From Oscillospiraceae bacterium (GTDB taxonomy: Bacteria; Bacillota; Clostridia; Oscillospirales; Oscillospiraceae): a DNA stretch of 59,843 bases. Within the stretch, counting starts at the first letter, position 1; each line of letters begins with the position of its first letter. The notes under the pieces were generated by a model that was not told the origin of the DNA, did no database searches, and saw nothing but the letters and a program-made list of their open reading frames with translations. The stretch spans positions 1 to 59,843 of the forward strand of contig JAFUFT010000018.1 of the NCBI GenBank assembly GCA_017469795.1, read 5' to 3'. Position numbers and translations under genes: made by a program. Shown one piece after another: positions 48,707 to 57,317 of the stretch.

Positions 48707-48758
48707 GGGCGGGTTTGCTTTATCGTCATATCTTCCCGGTTTGCTTCATCCGCTTGCT

Positions 48759-50120
48759 CTACTTTCCCACACAGAACCGGGAGAAGATGTCGTTTGTGAT
48801 GTCCTCCCGCATGGACTGGCCGGTCAGTCCGGCGATGGCCTCCAGCGCGTCCTCCACGTCCAGCAGCACCGCATCCGGGGTCGCGCCGGTGTCCATGGAA
48901 TCCATGGCCCGAACTATCGCGTCCCGGGCCTGCCGGATGGCGGTCTCATGGCGCAGATTGGTCAGCAGGGACCCGTCGCAGGGCGCGTCTGAGGCGAACA
49001 GTCCCTCCACTACAGGCGCCAGCGCCTCCAGACCCGTGCCGGTCACGGCGGACACCGGCAGCACCGTGTCAAAGCCCAGCGACTCCGGGTCCACGGTCCG
49101 GCCCAGATCGGACTTGCTGAGGACGCAGACGCAGTGCCGCGCCGTGTTTGCGGCCTCCATGGCCCGCCGGTCCTCCTCCGTCAGGGGAGCGGAGCCGTCG
49201 ATGACCAGCAGCGCCAGATCCGCGTCTTTGGCGGCCTCCAGCGCCCGATCCACGCCGATCTGCTCCACCAGATCCCCGGTGTCCCGGATCCCGGCGGTAT
49301 CGATCAGCCGCAGCACCAGGGACCCCAGCCGGATCTTCTCCTCCACCGTATCCCGGGTGGTGCCGGGAATCTCGGTGACGATGACCCGCTCATATCCCGC
49401 CAGAGCGTTGAGCAGACTGGACTTCCCCGCGTTGGGCCGGCCCAGAATCACGGCCTTGACGCCGTTTTTCACCACCCGGCCCCGATCGGCGGTGGCCAGC
49501 AGCGCTTCCAATGTCTTTTCCCGGGTCTCCAACAGCTCCTGATAGCTTTTCAGCTTGAAATCGTCGATGTCCTCATCCGGATAGTCCAGCACCGCGTGGA
49601 AATGGCTCATGACCGACAGCAGGTCCTCATAGACCGGCCGCAGTTTTCGCAGCAGCGCGCCGCCCACCTGTCCGGCCGCATTGGCAGCCGCGTCCGCCGT
49701 TTCCGCTTCGATCAGGTCGATGACCGCCTCGGCGGCAGTGAGATCCATCCGCCCGTTGAGAAAGGCCCGCTTGGTGAACTCCCCGGGCAGGGCCTGCCGG
49801 GCCCCGTGTCCGAACAGGTTCGCCAGCGCCTCTGTCAGCACCGCAGGGGAACCGTGGCACTGTAGCTCCACCGTATCCTCTCCGGTATAGCTGTCCGGGC
49901 CCGGGGTCTGCACCGCAAGGATCCTGTCAATGGTCCTGCCCTGCCGGTCCTGGAGATCGTACAGGCACAGCTTTCTCGGCACAGACCGGGACAGCGGCGC
50001 CCCGTAGACGGGATGCAGAATAGTTTCCGCCGCCTGAACGCAGCCCGGCCCGGACATGCGGATCACACCGATCCCGGCGGGCGCCAGGGCGGTGGAGATG
50101 GCGGCAATGATATCAGACAT
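48759..50120 (-). CDS. mnmE: tRNA modification GTPase MnmE
   Basis: 453 residues. It has an N-terminal tetrahydrofolate-binding domain, a helical domain and an inserted GTPase domain: G1 GRPNAGKSS (about 228-236), G3 DTAG and G4 SKSD. The C-terminal FCVGK carries the conserved Cys. With MnmG it modifies the wobble uridine of some tRNAs. AAGGAG precedes the start. The usual partner mnmG is not next to it; upstream lies the inverted-repeat element and the MATE gene. Confidence 0.97.
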   Translation of the reverse strand: MSDIIAAISTALAPAGIGVIRMSGPGCVQAAETILHPVYGAPLSRSVPRKLCLYDLQDRQGRTIDRILAVQTPGPDSYTGEDTVELQCHGSPAVLTEALANLFGHGARQALPGEFTKRAFLNGRMDLTAAEAVIDLIEAETADAAANAAGQVGGALLRKLRPVYEDLLSVMSHFHAVLDYPDEDIDDFKLKSYQELLETREKTLEALLATADRGRVVKNGVKAVILGRPNAGKSSLLNALAGYERVIVTEIPGTTRDTVEEKIRLGSLVLRLIDTAGIRDTGDLVEQIGVDRALEAAKDADLALLVIDGSAPLTEEDRRAMEAANTARHCVCVLSKSDLGRTVDPESLGFDTVLPVSAVTGTGLEALAPVVEGLFASDAPCDGSLLTNLRHETAIRQARDAIVRAMDSMDTGATPDAVLLDVEDALEAIAGLTGQSMREDITNDIFSRFCVGK

Positions 50121-50150
50121 GATGCGTTCTCCTTTCGCAGGATGAGATCA

Positions 50151-50263
50151 GATCGGAGTTTGTCTACTTTATTCTCCCGTTTTTTAGATGCACCCCCGAG
50201 CGTGGGAACGAAACGGGATTGGCCGCCGGAGGCCTCCCAGGAAGAACTCGACAAACTCCAATT
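50151..50263. repeat. Inverted-repeat element, copy 3 (113 bp)
   Basis: Ends GATCGGAGTTTGT (50151-50163; two changes) and ACAAACTCCAATT (50251-50263). Internal sequence is about as long as in copy 1 and matches its complement. It fills the gap between mnmE and the MATE gene, and its right end supplies the last base of the MATE stop codon. Confidence 0.75.
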
Positions 50264-51606
50264 TAACTTTTCTGCTTTACGATTCCCTTTTCCTTCCACT
50301 TCCCGGAGAGATACCGGATAAAGACAATGGCCGTGCCGCAGGCCCATCCCACGGGAATGGACCAGAACACGCTGCGGTAGCCGATGGCGGGGACTGTCGC
50401 CATGAGATTCGCCACAATGACCCGGACCGCCAGGGACGTGATGGAGCCCGCGGTGGGGAACATCACGTCGCCGCTGCCCTGCAAAACGCCGTTGGTGACG
50501 TACATGACGCAGAAGATCAGGAAGAACCAGGCCAGAGTTTGGAGATATTCCACGCCGATGGCGGTGGCCGCCTCGTTCATATGGTAGAGCCGGATGGCAT
50601 AGGGGCCGCCGAACACCAGCAGCAGGATGATGATGCCGCAGGTGATCATGGCCATGACCATGGACTGATGATAGCCCCGTTTGATGCGGTCCAGCTTTCC
50701 GGCGCCCATGTTCTGGCCGGTGAAGTTGGACAGACCCATATAGAACATCATGATCGGCACCATGGCAAAGCTCTCGAGCTTCATGGCGGCGGTGACGGCG
50801 GAGATAGTGTCCACACCGAAGGAGTTGATCAGCCGCTGCATAAGCACCATGCCCAGTCCCACGCTGCACTGCTGTACGGAGGTGGGGATGCCCAGCCGCA
50901 GGGAGGTGGCGAACATGTTCCGGTCAAAGACGAACTCTCCCGGACGGAATCGGGCCGCCTCCACCCGCCGAAACAGGTAGATCCCCGCCGTGATTGCGGA
51001 CACCGCCTGGGCGATCACCGTGGCCCAGGCCACGCCGGCCACCGCCCAGAACTGCACGAAAATCAGATCCAGCACGATGTTGAGCACCGTGGAGATCAGC
51101 AGGAAGTACATGGTGGAGCGGCTGTCTCCGATGGACCGGAGAATGGCGGCGAACATATTGTATGCAAACTGGAACACCAGCCCCACGCAGTAGATCCTGA
51201 GATACAACAGCGCGTCATCCAGAATCGCAGGATCCGCCCGCAGGAGTCCGCCGATCAGCGGCCGGCTCAGAAGGACCCCAAGCAGGGTGATAAGGATCCC
51301 CGCCGCCAGCAGCGTAAAGCAGCCGGTGGACAGATTTTTCCGGAAGGACTCCGCGTCCCTGGCCCCGAAGAACTGGGCCGCCATGATGCCCACGCCGTTG
51401 GTCAGGCCCATGGCCAGAGCCAGGAGCAGGAACGTCACCGGGAAGCTGGTCCCCACGGAGGCCAGCGCCGTCTGCCCGGCGAAGTTGCCCACGATCAGGC
51501 TGTCGGCCAGAGAATAGATCTGTTGGAGCAGATTGCCGCCGATCAGCGGCAGGGTAAAGGACAGGATAAGCTTCCACTCCCGTCCTGTTGTCATATCTTT
51601 TGCCAT
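50263..51606 (-). CDS. MATE-family efflux transporter
   Basis: 447-residue protein with 12 hydrophobic segments in two homologous halves. Typical parts are FTLPLIGGNLLQQIYSLADSLIVG in helix 1 and the corresponding LRLGIPTSVQQCSVGLGMVLMQ in helix 7. It exports drugs or metabolites using a sodium or proton gradient. The start at 51606 follows AGGAGG by seven bases. It lies 17 bases after an HxlR-type regulator and is probably co-transcribed with it. The stop codon is formed at the edge of the inverted-repeat element. Confidence 0.92.
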   Translation of the reverse strand: MAKDMTTGREWKLILSFTLPLIGGNLLQQIYSLADSLIVGNFAGQTALASVGTSFPVTFLLLALAMGLTNGVGIMAAQFFGARDAESFRKNLSTGCFTLLAAGILITLLGVLLSRPLIGGLLRADPAILDDALLYLRIYCVGLVFQFAYNMFAAILRSIGDSRSTMYFLLISTVLNIVLDLIFVQFWAVAGVAWATVIAQAVSAITAGIYLFRRVEAARFRPGEFVFDRNMFATSLRLGIPTSVQQCSVGLGMVLMQRLINSFGVDTISAVTAAMKLESFAMVPIMMFYMGLSNFTGQNMGAGKLDRIKRGYHQSMVMAMITCGIIILLLVFGGPYAIRLYHMNEAATAIGVEYLQTLAWFFLIFCVMYVTNGVLQGSGDVMFPTAGSITSLAVRVIVANLMATVPAIGYRSVFWSIPVGWACGTAIVFIRYLSGKWKEKGIVKQKS

Positions 51607-51623
51607 CGGTATTCCTCCTGTGA

Positions 51624-51959
51624 TCAGGTCTTTCGGTTTTGTTCTCCCCAGACGCACAGCTGGTCCAGCACCACCATCAGGGACCGGCCCCGCTCCGTCA
51701 GGGAATATTCCACCTTCGGGGGAATCTGCGGAAAGACCTCCCGGTGGATCAGGCCGTCCGCCTCCAGCTCCTTGAGGTTCTGGCTCAGCGTCCGGTCGGA
51801 TATTTTTCTCAGATACCGCTGAAGCTGATTGAACCGCACCGCGCCGTACTCCATCAGACAGTACAGGATGATCATCTTGTACTTCCCGGAGATCAGGGAC
51901 AGCGTGTAGGAAAAGCCTGTATCTTCAAAATTCGCGTTTTCAATGTATTGGGAAATCAT
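51624..51959 (-). CDS. HxlR-family winged-helix regulator
   Basis: 111 residues: LSLISGKYKMIILYCLMEYGAVRFNQLQRYL, then SDRTLSQNLKELEADGLI as the recognition helix and the wing PPKVEYSLTERG. The family senses electrophiles or aldehydes in several Firmicutes. No conserved N-terminal Cys is seen (the only Cys residues are in YCLM and LCVWG). The start at 51959 follows GGAGG. It is divergent from a flavin reductase gene and upstream of a MATE gene, the likely targets. Confidence 0.88.
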   Translation of the reverse strand: MISQYIENANFEDTGFSYTLSLISGKYKMIILYCLMEYGAVRFNQLQRYLRKISDRTLSQNLKELEADGLIHREVFPQIPPKVEYSLTERGRSLMVVLDQLCVWGEQNRKT

Positions 51960-51977
51960 AATGCTTTCCTCCAGGAT

Positions 51978-52002
51978 AGTACCTTGTGAATAATTCGGTA
52001 CT
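51978..52002. promoter_or_regulatory. Likely HxlR operator
   Basis: AGTACC (51978-51983) and GGTACT (51997-52002) form an inverted repeat with a 13-base centre. It lies between the divergent genes and touches the -35 box of the flavin reductase promoter. Similar GTAC-containing dyads are bound by HxlR/HypR regulators. Confidence 0.6.
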
Positions 52003-52030
52003 TGTTTTTCTGTCCGCACCATTATACAAT
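52002..52030 (+). promoter_or_regulatory. Promoter of the flavin reductase gene
   Basis: TTGTTT (52002-52007), 17 bases, TACAAT (52025-52030). Confidence 0.65.
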
Positions 52031-52072
52031 AGAACCATCGGAAAATCCAGACTGATTTAGGAGGAATCTGTT

Positions 52073-52645
52073 ATGAAAAAATCCCTCGGCGTCAAGCCCT
52101 ACACCTTCCCGATGCCCGTACTGATGATCGCAACCTACGGCGAAGACGGCACGGTGGACGTGATGAACATGGCCTGGGGCGGCGTATGCGCCATGAATAT
52201 GGTGGCCCTGAACATCGACGAGGACCACAAGACCAGCGAAAACATCAAAAAGCGCGGCGCCTTCACCCTCTCCATCGCGGACATTCCCCATATCGAGGCC
52301 GCCGATTTCTTCGGCATCGCCACCGGCAACAAGATGGCCGACAAGTTCGAGCGCTCCGGCCTCCACGCCGTGAAGAGCGAGAACGTAGACGCCCCGGTGG
52401 TGGAGGAGTTCCCCCTGACCCTGGAGTGCAAGGTGGTGGAGTGCCAGAACACGGTCTACGGCTTCCGGGTCCTGGGCGAGATCGTCAACGTGCTGGCCGA
52501 TGAGGAGGTCCTGGACGAAAAGGGCAAGGTAGACCCCACCAAGCTGGGCGCCTTTATTTTCGACCAGTTCCAGAGCGGATATTATGCCGTCGGCGAGCAG
52601 GTCGGGCAGGCCTGGAAGACCGGCGTGCCGCTGATGAAGAAATAA
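52073..52645 (+). CDS. Flavin reductase family protein (flavoredoxin-like)
   Basis: 190 residues with an FMN-binding split-barrel. Typical segments are PMPVLMIATYGEDGTVDVMNMAWGG near the start and IKKRGAFTLSIADIPHIEAADFFG. It carries FMN and shuttles electrons or reduces flavin. GGAGG precedes the start. It is divergent from the HxlR regulator, a common pairing, and ends in a strong terminator. Confidence 0.9.
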   Translation: MKKSLGVKPYTFPMPVLMIATYGEDGTVDVMNMAWGGVCAMNMVALNIDEDHKTSENIKKRGAFTLSIADIPHIEAADFFGIATGNKMADKFERSGLHAVKSENVDAPVVEEFPLTLECKVVECQNTVYGFRVLGEIVNVLADEEVLDEKGKVDPTKLGAFIFDQFQSGYYAVGEQVGQAWKTGVPLMKK

Positions 52646-52661
52646 TACCTTCGCGACAGAA

Positions 52662-52696
52662 GCCCCGCCCGTTCGAAAACGGGCGGGGCCTTTTTT
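52662..52696 (+). terminator. Terminator of the flavin reductase gene
   Basis: 12-bp perfect stem (52662-52673 with 52678-52689), CGAA loop, six T. Confidence 0.93.
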
Positions 52697-52701
52697 CAGG
52701 C

Positions 52702-53868
52702 TCAGTATTTGATGATCCGCAGCCGCAGCACTCCGTCGATGTTCCGGACATGATCCAGCGTCTCGCCGGTGATGGCCTGGCTCAGCTCGATGAGGGTGTA
52801 GGCATATTCGCCCTTGGACTTGTTCACCATGTTCTCGATGTTGGCGCCCTCTTTGCCCAGCAGGGTGAGGATGTTGGAGAGCATGTTGGGCACGTTCCGG
52901 TGGAGGATCGCCAGCCGGGCCACGCCGCCCCGGGCCATCTCCACGTTGGGGAAGTTCACGGAGTTGCGGATGTTGCCGGTGAGCAGATAGTCCGACAGCT
53001 CCTGCGCCGCCATGATGGCGCAGTTCTCCTCGCTCTCGGGGGTGGAGGCGCCCAGATGGGGGATTGTCACCACGCCCTCCTGGCCCACCAGGGTGTTGTT
53101 GGGGAAGTCCGTGACGTAGCGGGCCACCTTGCCGCTGGCGATGGCCGCCAGCATATCCTGGTCGTCCACCAGGCCGCCCCGGGCCAGGTTGATGATCCGG
53201 ACGCCCTGCCGCATGGAGTCCAGGGAGGGCTCATTGATCATGCCCTTGGTGGAGGGGAGCAGGGGAGAGTGGATGGTGATATAGTCGCTCATGGCATAGA
53301 CCGTCTTCAGATCCACCACCTGCACCGCGTGGTTCAGGTCGATGGCGTTCTGCACAGACAGATAGGGATCGTAGCCGTAGACGTTCATGCCCAGCTTCAG
53401 GGCGGCGTTGGCCACCTTGACGCCCACGGCGCCCAAGCCGATGACGCCCAGGTTCTTGCCCATGAGCTCCGGGCCGACGAACTGGCTCTTCTGCTTTTCC
53501 ACCAGCTTCTCCACGTCGCCGTCGGCGTCCGTCAGGTTCCAGGCCCACTTGATGCCCCGGATCACGTCCCGGGAGGCCAGCAGCAGCGCGCAGATCACCA
53601 GCTCCTTCACCGCGTTGGCGTTGGCGCCGGGGGTGTTGAACACCACGATGCCCGCCTCGGAGCACTTGTCGATGGGGATGTTGTTGGTGCCGGCACCGGC
53701 CCGGGCGATGGCCCGGAGATTGGAGGCCAGCTCCATCTGATGCATATCCGCCGAGCGCACCAGGATGCCGTCCGGATTCTCACTCTCGGTGGAGACGACG
53801 AACTCCTTGGAATCCAGCTGGTCCAGGCCAAGCTGGGAGATCTTATTCAGGGTTTGAATATTATACAT
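52702..53868 (-). CDS. serA: D-3-phosphoglycerate dehydrogenase
   Basis: 388 residues. It oxidises 3-phosphoglycerate to phosphohydroxypyruvate, the first step of serine synthesis. The NAD site is GVIGLGAVG (about 141-149). The catalytic Arg is in INLARGG, the Glu in the SPESEE-like STPESEENC and the His in IPHLGAS. A C-terminal ACT domain (about 315-388) may bind serine as a feedback inhibitor. The start is 17 bases after the serC stop, so serC-serA form one unit. Confidence 0.95.
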   Translation of the reverse strand: MYNIQTLNKISQLGLDQLDSKEFVVSTESENPDGILVRSADMHQMELASNLRAIARAGAGTNNIPIDKCSEAGIVVFNTPGANANAVKELVICALLLASRDVIRGIKWAWNLTDADGDVEKLVEKQKSQFVGPELMGKNLGVIGLGAVGVKVANAALKLGMNVYGYDPYLSVQNAIDLNHAVQVVDLKTVYAMSDYITIHSPLLPSTKGMINEPSLDSMRQGVRIINLARGGLVDDQDMLAAIASGKVARYVTDFPNNTLVGQEGVVTIPHLGASTPESEENCAIMAAQELSDYLLTGNIRNSVNFPNVEMARGGVARLAILHRNVPNMLSNILTLLGKEGANIENMVNKSKGEYAYTLIELSQAITGETLDHVRNIDGVLRLRIIKY

Positions 53869-53885
53869 GACTGGCAGCTCCTTAC

Positions 53886-54974
53886 TCAGTTGTTCTTATC
53901 AAATGCCCGGATGAAGTCGCAGAGCTTCTCCACGCCCTCCATGGGCATGGCGTTGTAGATGGAGGCCCGCATGCCGCCCACCTTCCGGTGTCCCTTCAGG
54001 TTGGAGAATCCGGCCTTGACGCTCTCGGCGACGAACTTCGCGTCCAGCTCCTCGTTGCCGGTGCGGAAGGTCACGTTCATGTCGCTGCGGGAGCCGGGCT
54101 GCGCCGCGGCGGTGAACAGCCGGGAGGAGTCGATCACATCGTAGAGCATCTGGGCCTTCTGATGCTTGATTCTCTCCATGCCGGGCACGCCGCCCTGTTC
54201 CTCCAGCCAGTCCAGCACCAGGCCCAGCATATAGATGCACCAGCAGGGAGGCGTATTGTACATGGAATCCTTGTCGATCATGGTCTGATAGTTCATCATC
54301 AGGGGGGTGTAGGGCAGCTCATGGCCGGCCAGATCCTCCCGGATGATCACCACGGTGAGGCCCGCGGGGGCCATGTTCTTCTGGGCGCCGGCAAAGATCA
54401 GGCCGTATTTGCTCACATCCACCTGCCGGGAGAGGATGTCCGAGGACATGTCGCACACCAGCGGCACGTCGCCGGTCTCGGGGATATACTGCCACTCCGT
54501 TCCGTAGATGGTGTTGTTGGCGCAGTAGTAGAAGTAAGAGGCGTCCGGGGACAGCTGAAGCTGATCCTGGGCGGGGATATAGGTGAAGTTCTGATCCTCG
54601 GAGGAGGCGGCCACATGGATCTCGCCGTACTTCTTCGCCTCCTTGCAGGCGATGGAGGCGAAGTTGCCGGTGACAGCGTAATCCGCCTTGCCGGTCTTGC
54701 CGATCAGGTTCAGGGGCACCATGGAAAACTGGCCCGAGGCGCCGGTCTGCAGAAACAGGATCTTGTAGTTCTCCGGCACGTTCATCAACCGGCGCAGCTT
54801 TGCCTGGGTGTCGTCAAAAATCTGCTGAAAGGCTTTGGAACGGTGGCTCATCTCCATCACAGACATGCCGCTGCCGCCATAGTTCATCATTTCCTTCGCG
54901 GCCCGCTCCAGGGCGGACACCGGAAGCATGCTGGGACCGGCGGAGAAATTGAAAATACGATCATACGCTGCCAT
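53886..54974 (-). CDS. serC: Phosphoserine aminotransferase
   Basis: 362-residue PLP enzyme of fold type I that turns phosphohydroxypyruvate into phosphoserine. It opens with YDRIFNFSAGPSMLP. The PLP-binding lysine is in IFAGAQKNMAPAG (about residue 198), preceded by the Asp of VCDMSSD. The start is ATG 54974; GTG 54977 is possible. It has a consensus promoter and leads the serC-serA unit. No phosphoserine phosphatase gene is in the window. Confidence 0.95.
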   Translation of the reverse strand: MAAYDRIFNFSAGPSMLPVSALERAAKEMMNYGGSGMSVMEMSHRSKAFQQIFDDTQAKLRRLMNVPENYKILFLQTGASGQFSMVPLNLIGKTGKADYAVTGNFASIACKEAKKYGEIHVAASSEDQNFTYIPAQDQLQLSPDASYFYYCANNTIYGTEWQYIPETGDVPLVCDMSSDILSRQVDVSKYGLIFAGAQKNMAPAGLTVVIIREDLAGHELPYTPLMMNYQTMIDKDSMYNTPPCWCIYMLGLVLDWLEEQGGVPGMERIKHQKAQMLYDVIDSSRLFTAAAQPGSRSDMNVTFRTGNEELDAKFVAESVKAGFSNLKGHRKVGGMRASIYNAMPMEGVEKLCDFIRAFDKNN

Positions 54975-55048
54975 CACTGGTCACTCCTCACAGAAAACAT
55001 AGTATGTCAGACGCACAAATGTACGCCCATCAAAAACTCAGTGCATTT

Positions 55049-55077
55049 ATTATAGTAAAGTGCCGCCCCAATGTCAA
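55049..55077 (-). promoter_or_regulatory. Promoter of serC-serA
   Basis: On the minus strand TTGACA (55072-55077), 17 bases, TATAAT (55049-55054): a full consensus match. The leader of about 65 bases shows no T-box or riboswitch. Confidence 0.88.
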
Positions 55078-55112
55078 CGGAAGTCCTATGGGGGAAATAC
55101 CCAAAGATATGG

Positions 55113-55142
55113 TTGAAACAGCCTGTAATTTCGTGATATACT
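55113..55142 (+). promoter_or_regulatory. Promoter of the hydrogenase-like gene set
   Basis: TTGAAA (55113-55118), 18 bases, TATACT (55137-55142) with an extended TG; divergent from the serC promoter. Confidence 0.65.
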
Positions 55143-55215
55143 GTAAACAATGTACGACAATTACCTACGGCGGCAGACGGCGCGGTCCGGGCTGCTCCGG
55201 TCTGGAGGGATCTTC

Positions 55216-55557
55216 ATGGAAATATCGGCCCTACGGGACCTTCTGGAGGGTGAGGTCCTCTGCGGGGAGGACCGGCTGGACGACGAGATCGAGACCCTGT
55301 TCGCCAGCGATATGATGAGCGACGTTCTGGCATGTCCGGATGAGATCCACTGCCTGCTGACAGGACTGATCAACCAGCAGGTGATCCGCACGGCGGATAT
55401 GATGGACATCGGCCTGGTGGTCTTTGTCCGGAGCAAGCGCCCCTCGGAAGAGGTGGTGGAGATGGCCCGCCAGCGGGATATGGTGATCATCCTGACCCCG
55501 TGCCGGATGTTTACCGCCTGCGGACGGCTCTATGAGGCCGGCCTGGGCCTTCGATAA
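55216..55557 (+). CDS. DRTGG-domain protein
   Basis: 113 residues of the DRTGG type (the domain also found in phosphotransacetylase and with CBS pairs): LLEGEVLCGEDRLDDEIETLFASDMMSDVL, then a second alpha/beta half with MDIGLVVFVRSKRPSEE and MVIILTPCRMFTACGRLYEAGL. The ligand is unknown. The start at 55216 follows GGAGGG by six bases. It is first in a five-gene run with an HATPase, a hydrogenase-like Fe-S protein, a second small protein of the same type, and a PHP protein. This set is common in Clostridia. Confidence 0.85.
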   Translation: MEISALRDLLEGEVLCGEDRLDDEIETLFASDMMSDVLACPDEIHCLLTGLINQQVIRTADMMDIGLVVFVRSKRPSEEVVEMARQRDMVIILTPCRMFTACGRLYEAGLGLR

Positions 55558-55574
55558 GACAAGGAGGGAACGCT

Positions 55575-56009
55575 ATGGATACCGTAAAGCTGGTCTATGA
55601 GATCGACGGCGACAATTTCTCCGCGGCGGGCGAGGCGTCCACCGCGGTCAAGCGGGTTCTGAAAAAGCTGAAGCTGCCCTCGGCGATCGTCCGCCGGGCG
55701 GTGATCTGCATGTATGAGGGTGAGATCAACATGGTCATCCACGCCGACGGCGGCCGGGCCTATGTAGACGTGGACGAGGAGAAGATCGTCATCCGGCTGG
55801 AGGACCGGGGCCCCGGCATCCCGGACATCGACAAGGCCATGCAGGAGGGCTGGTCCACCGCCTCCGCGGAGGCCCGGAATTCCGGCTTCGGCGCCGGCAT
55901 GGGCCTGCCGAACATGAAGCGCAACTCCAACGACATGAAGATCGAGACGGAGCTGGGCGTGGGCACCACCGTGACCATGACGATCCTGTTTGGCGGTGAG
56001 GCCTCGTGA
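55575..56009 (+). CDS. HATPase_c ATP-binding protein (anti-sigma/kinase-like)
   Basis: 144 residues of a GHKL ATPase of the SpoIIAB/RsbW size class. N-box MYEGEINMVIHA (about 45-56), G1 box LEDRGPGIPD and G2 box GFGAGMGLPNM. There is no dimerisation/phosphoacceptor domain, so it is not a histidine kinase; it may phosphorylate a partner on Ser/Thr. It is 17 bases after the DRTGG gene, and its stop overlaps the next start. Confidence 0.9.
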   Translation: MDTVKLVYEIDGDNFSAAGEASTAVKRVLKKLKLPSAIVRRAVICMYEGEINMVIHADGGRAYVDVDEEKIVIRLEDRGPGIPDIDKAMQEGWSTASAEARNSGFGAGMGLPNMKRNSNDMKIETELGVGTTVTMTILFGGEAS

Positions 56010-57301
56010 AAAACTCCCTGATCCTCAATCCGGACCGCTGCACCGGCTGTACGGTCTGCGTCAAGGCCTGCCCCACGGAAGCCATCCGGGTCACCCGCAG
56101 CAAGGCGGTAATCTACAACGCCCGGTGCATCGACTGCGGCCGCTGCGTCAGCGTCTGCCCCCATCACGCCTACTCGGTCCGGTCGGACAGCCTCGACCGG
56201 CTGGAACAATATAAGTACAACATCATCATTCCCGACACCTCCTTTTACGGGCAGTTCAAGAACCTCTACGATCTGAACATCGTCAACGAGGGACTTCTGG
56301 CGCTGGGCTTTGACGACGTCTACCCCGCCGCCATCGGGGCCGAGCTGCTGGCGGACCTGTGGAAAAAGGACGGCAGCACTATCTTTGAGGAGGATCTGAT
56401 CCGGGTCACCTCGGAATGCCCCGCAGTGGTGCGGCTGGTGGCCATGGAGTTCCAGGATCTGATCCCCAACGTGGTGGACAGTCTGTGCGCCTTTGAGGTG
56501 ACGGCGGTGCTGGCCCGGCAGGAGGCGGTGAAAAAGACCGGCCTCTCTCCGGAGGAGATCGGCATCGGCCTGATCTCCCCCTGTCCTGCCAAGAACTCCC
56601 GGGTCTATGAGCCCATCGGCCTGGAATCCCGGGTGGTGGACTACGCCCTGCCCATGAACGACATCTATGTCAAGCTCCTGAGCCCCATGAAGGCGGTGAC
56701 GGATCCGGCGGACCGGGTCCGGGCCGGCAAGCTGGGCCTGAGCTGGGGCCGCAGCGGCGGCCTGTCCGATATGTTCCCGGACCGGGACGCGCTGGCGGTG
56801 GACGGTGCGGAAAACGTGCTTCGTATCCTCAGCGAGATCGAGGATGAGAAGCTGACGGAGGCCGAACTGGTGGAGACCGCCCTGTGCACCCAAGGCTGCT
56901 TCGGCGGCTGTCTGACGGTGGAGAATCCCTTCACCGCCAAGCTCCATATGCGGCGGCTGATCCTGGGTCTGCCGGAGCAGAATCTGGAGATCACCGATCC
57001 CATTCGGGACCGGATCCCCTGGGACTACGAGCTGGAGGAGATCGACACGGAGATCGCCGATTCCATCGCCCAGGCCCTCCAGCTGGAGGCCGCGGCGGAG
57101 CGGCTCTACAAGACCCTGCCCAAATTCGACTGCGGCAACTGCGGCGCGCCCTCCTGCCGGGCTTTTTCCCGGGACGTCTCTGAGGGCTTTGCCGAGGAAA
57201 ACGACTGTATTTTCAACATCATCCGGATCATGCGCAACGGCATGAGCCACGAGGACGAAAAGGATGAACTGGTCCCGCCGCCCTTCCGGCGGCCCCTGTA
57301 A
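56006..57301 (+). CDS. [FeFe]-hydrogenase-like iron-sulfur protein, probably sensory
   Basis: 431 residues. Two 4Fe-4S ferredoxin sites (C12, C15, C18, C22; C41, C44, C47, C51) precede a short H-cluster domain. A C-terminal Fe-S (PF04060-like) domain has C376, C379, C384 and C401. The four H-cluster cysteines can be matched: TSECP (C138), SPCPAK (C193) and CFGGC (C298, C302). The proton-relay Cys of TSCCP is Glu137, and the usual GGGQP after the last motif is TVENP. Such changes are typical of putative sensory (group C/D) forms rather than catalytic hydrogenases. The start is GTG at 56006 overlapping the HATPase stop, preceded by GGTGAGG. No hydEFG maturase genes are in the window. Confidence 0.85.
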   Translation: MKNSLILNPDRCTGCTVCVKACPTEAIRVTRSKAVIYNARCIDCGRCVSVCPHHAYSVRSDSLDRLEQYKYNIIIPDTSFYGQFKNLYDLNIVNEGLLALGFDDVYPAAIGAELLADLWKKDGSTIFEEDLIRVTSECPAVVRLVAMEFQDLIPNVVDSLCAFEVTAVLARQEAVKKTGLSPEEIGIGLISPCPAKNSRVYEPIGLESRVVDYALPMNDIYVKLLSPMKAVTDPADRVRAGKLGLSWGRSGGLSDMFPDRDALAVDGAENVLRILSEIEDEKLTEAELVETALCTQGCFGGCLTVENPFTAKLHMRRLILGLPEQNLEITDPIRDRIPWDYELEEIDTEIADSIAQALQLEAAAERLYKTLPKFDCGNCGAPSCRAFSRDVSEGFAEENDCIFNIIRIMRNGMSHEDEKDELVPPPFRRPL

Positions 57302-57317
57302 GGAAAGGAGTATTGCC

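Noticed and set aside
54978..55048. T-box or serine/glycine riboswitch before serC
   Set aside because: The leader is only about 65 bases and shows no specifier loop, T-box sequence or glycine-type aptamer.
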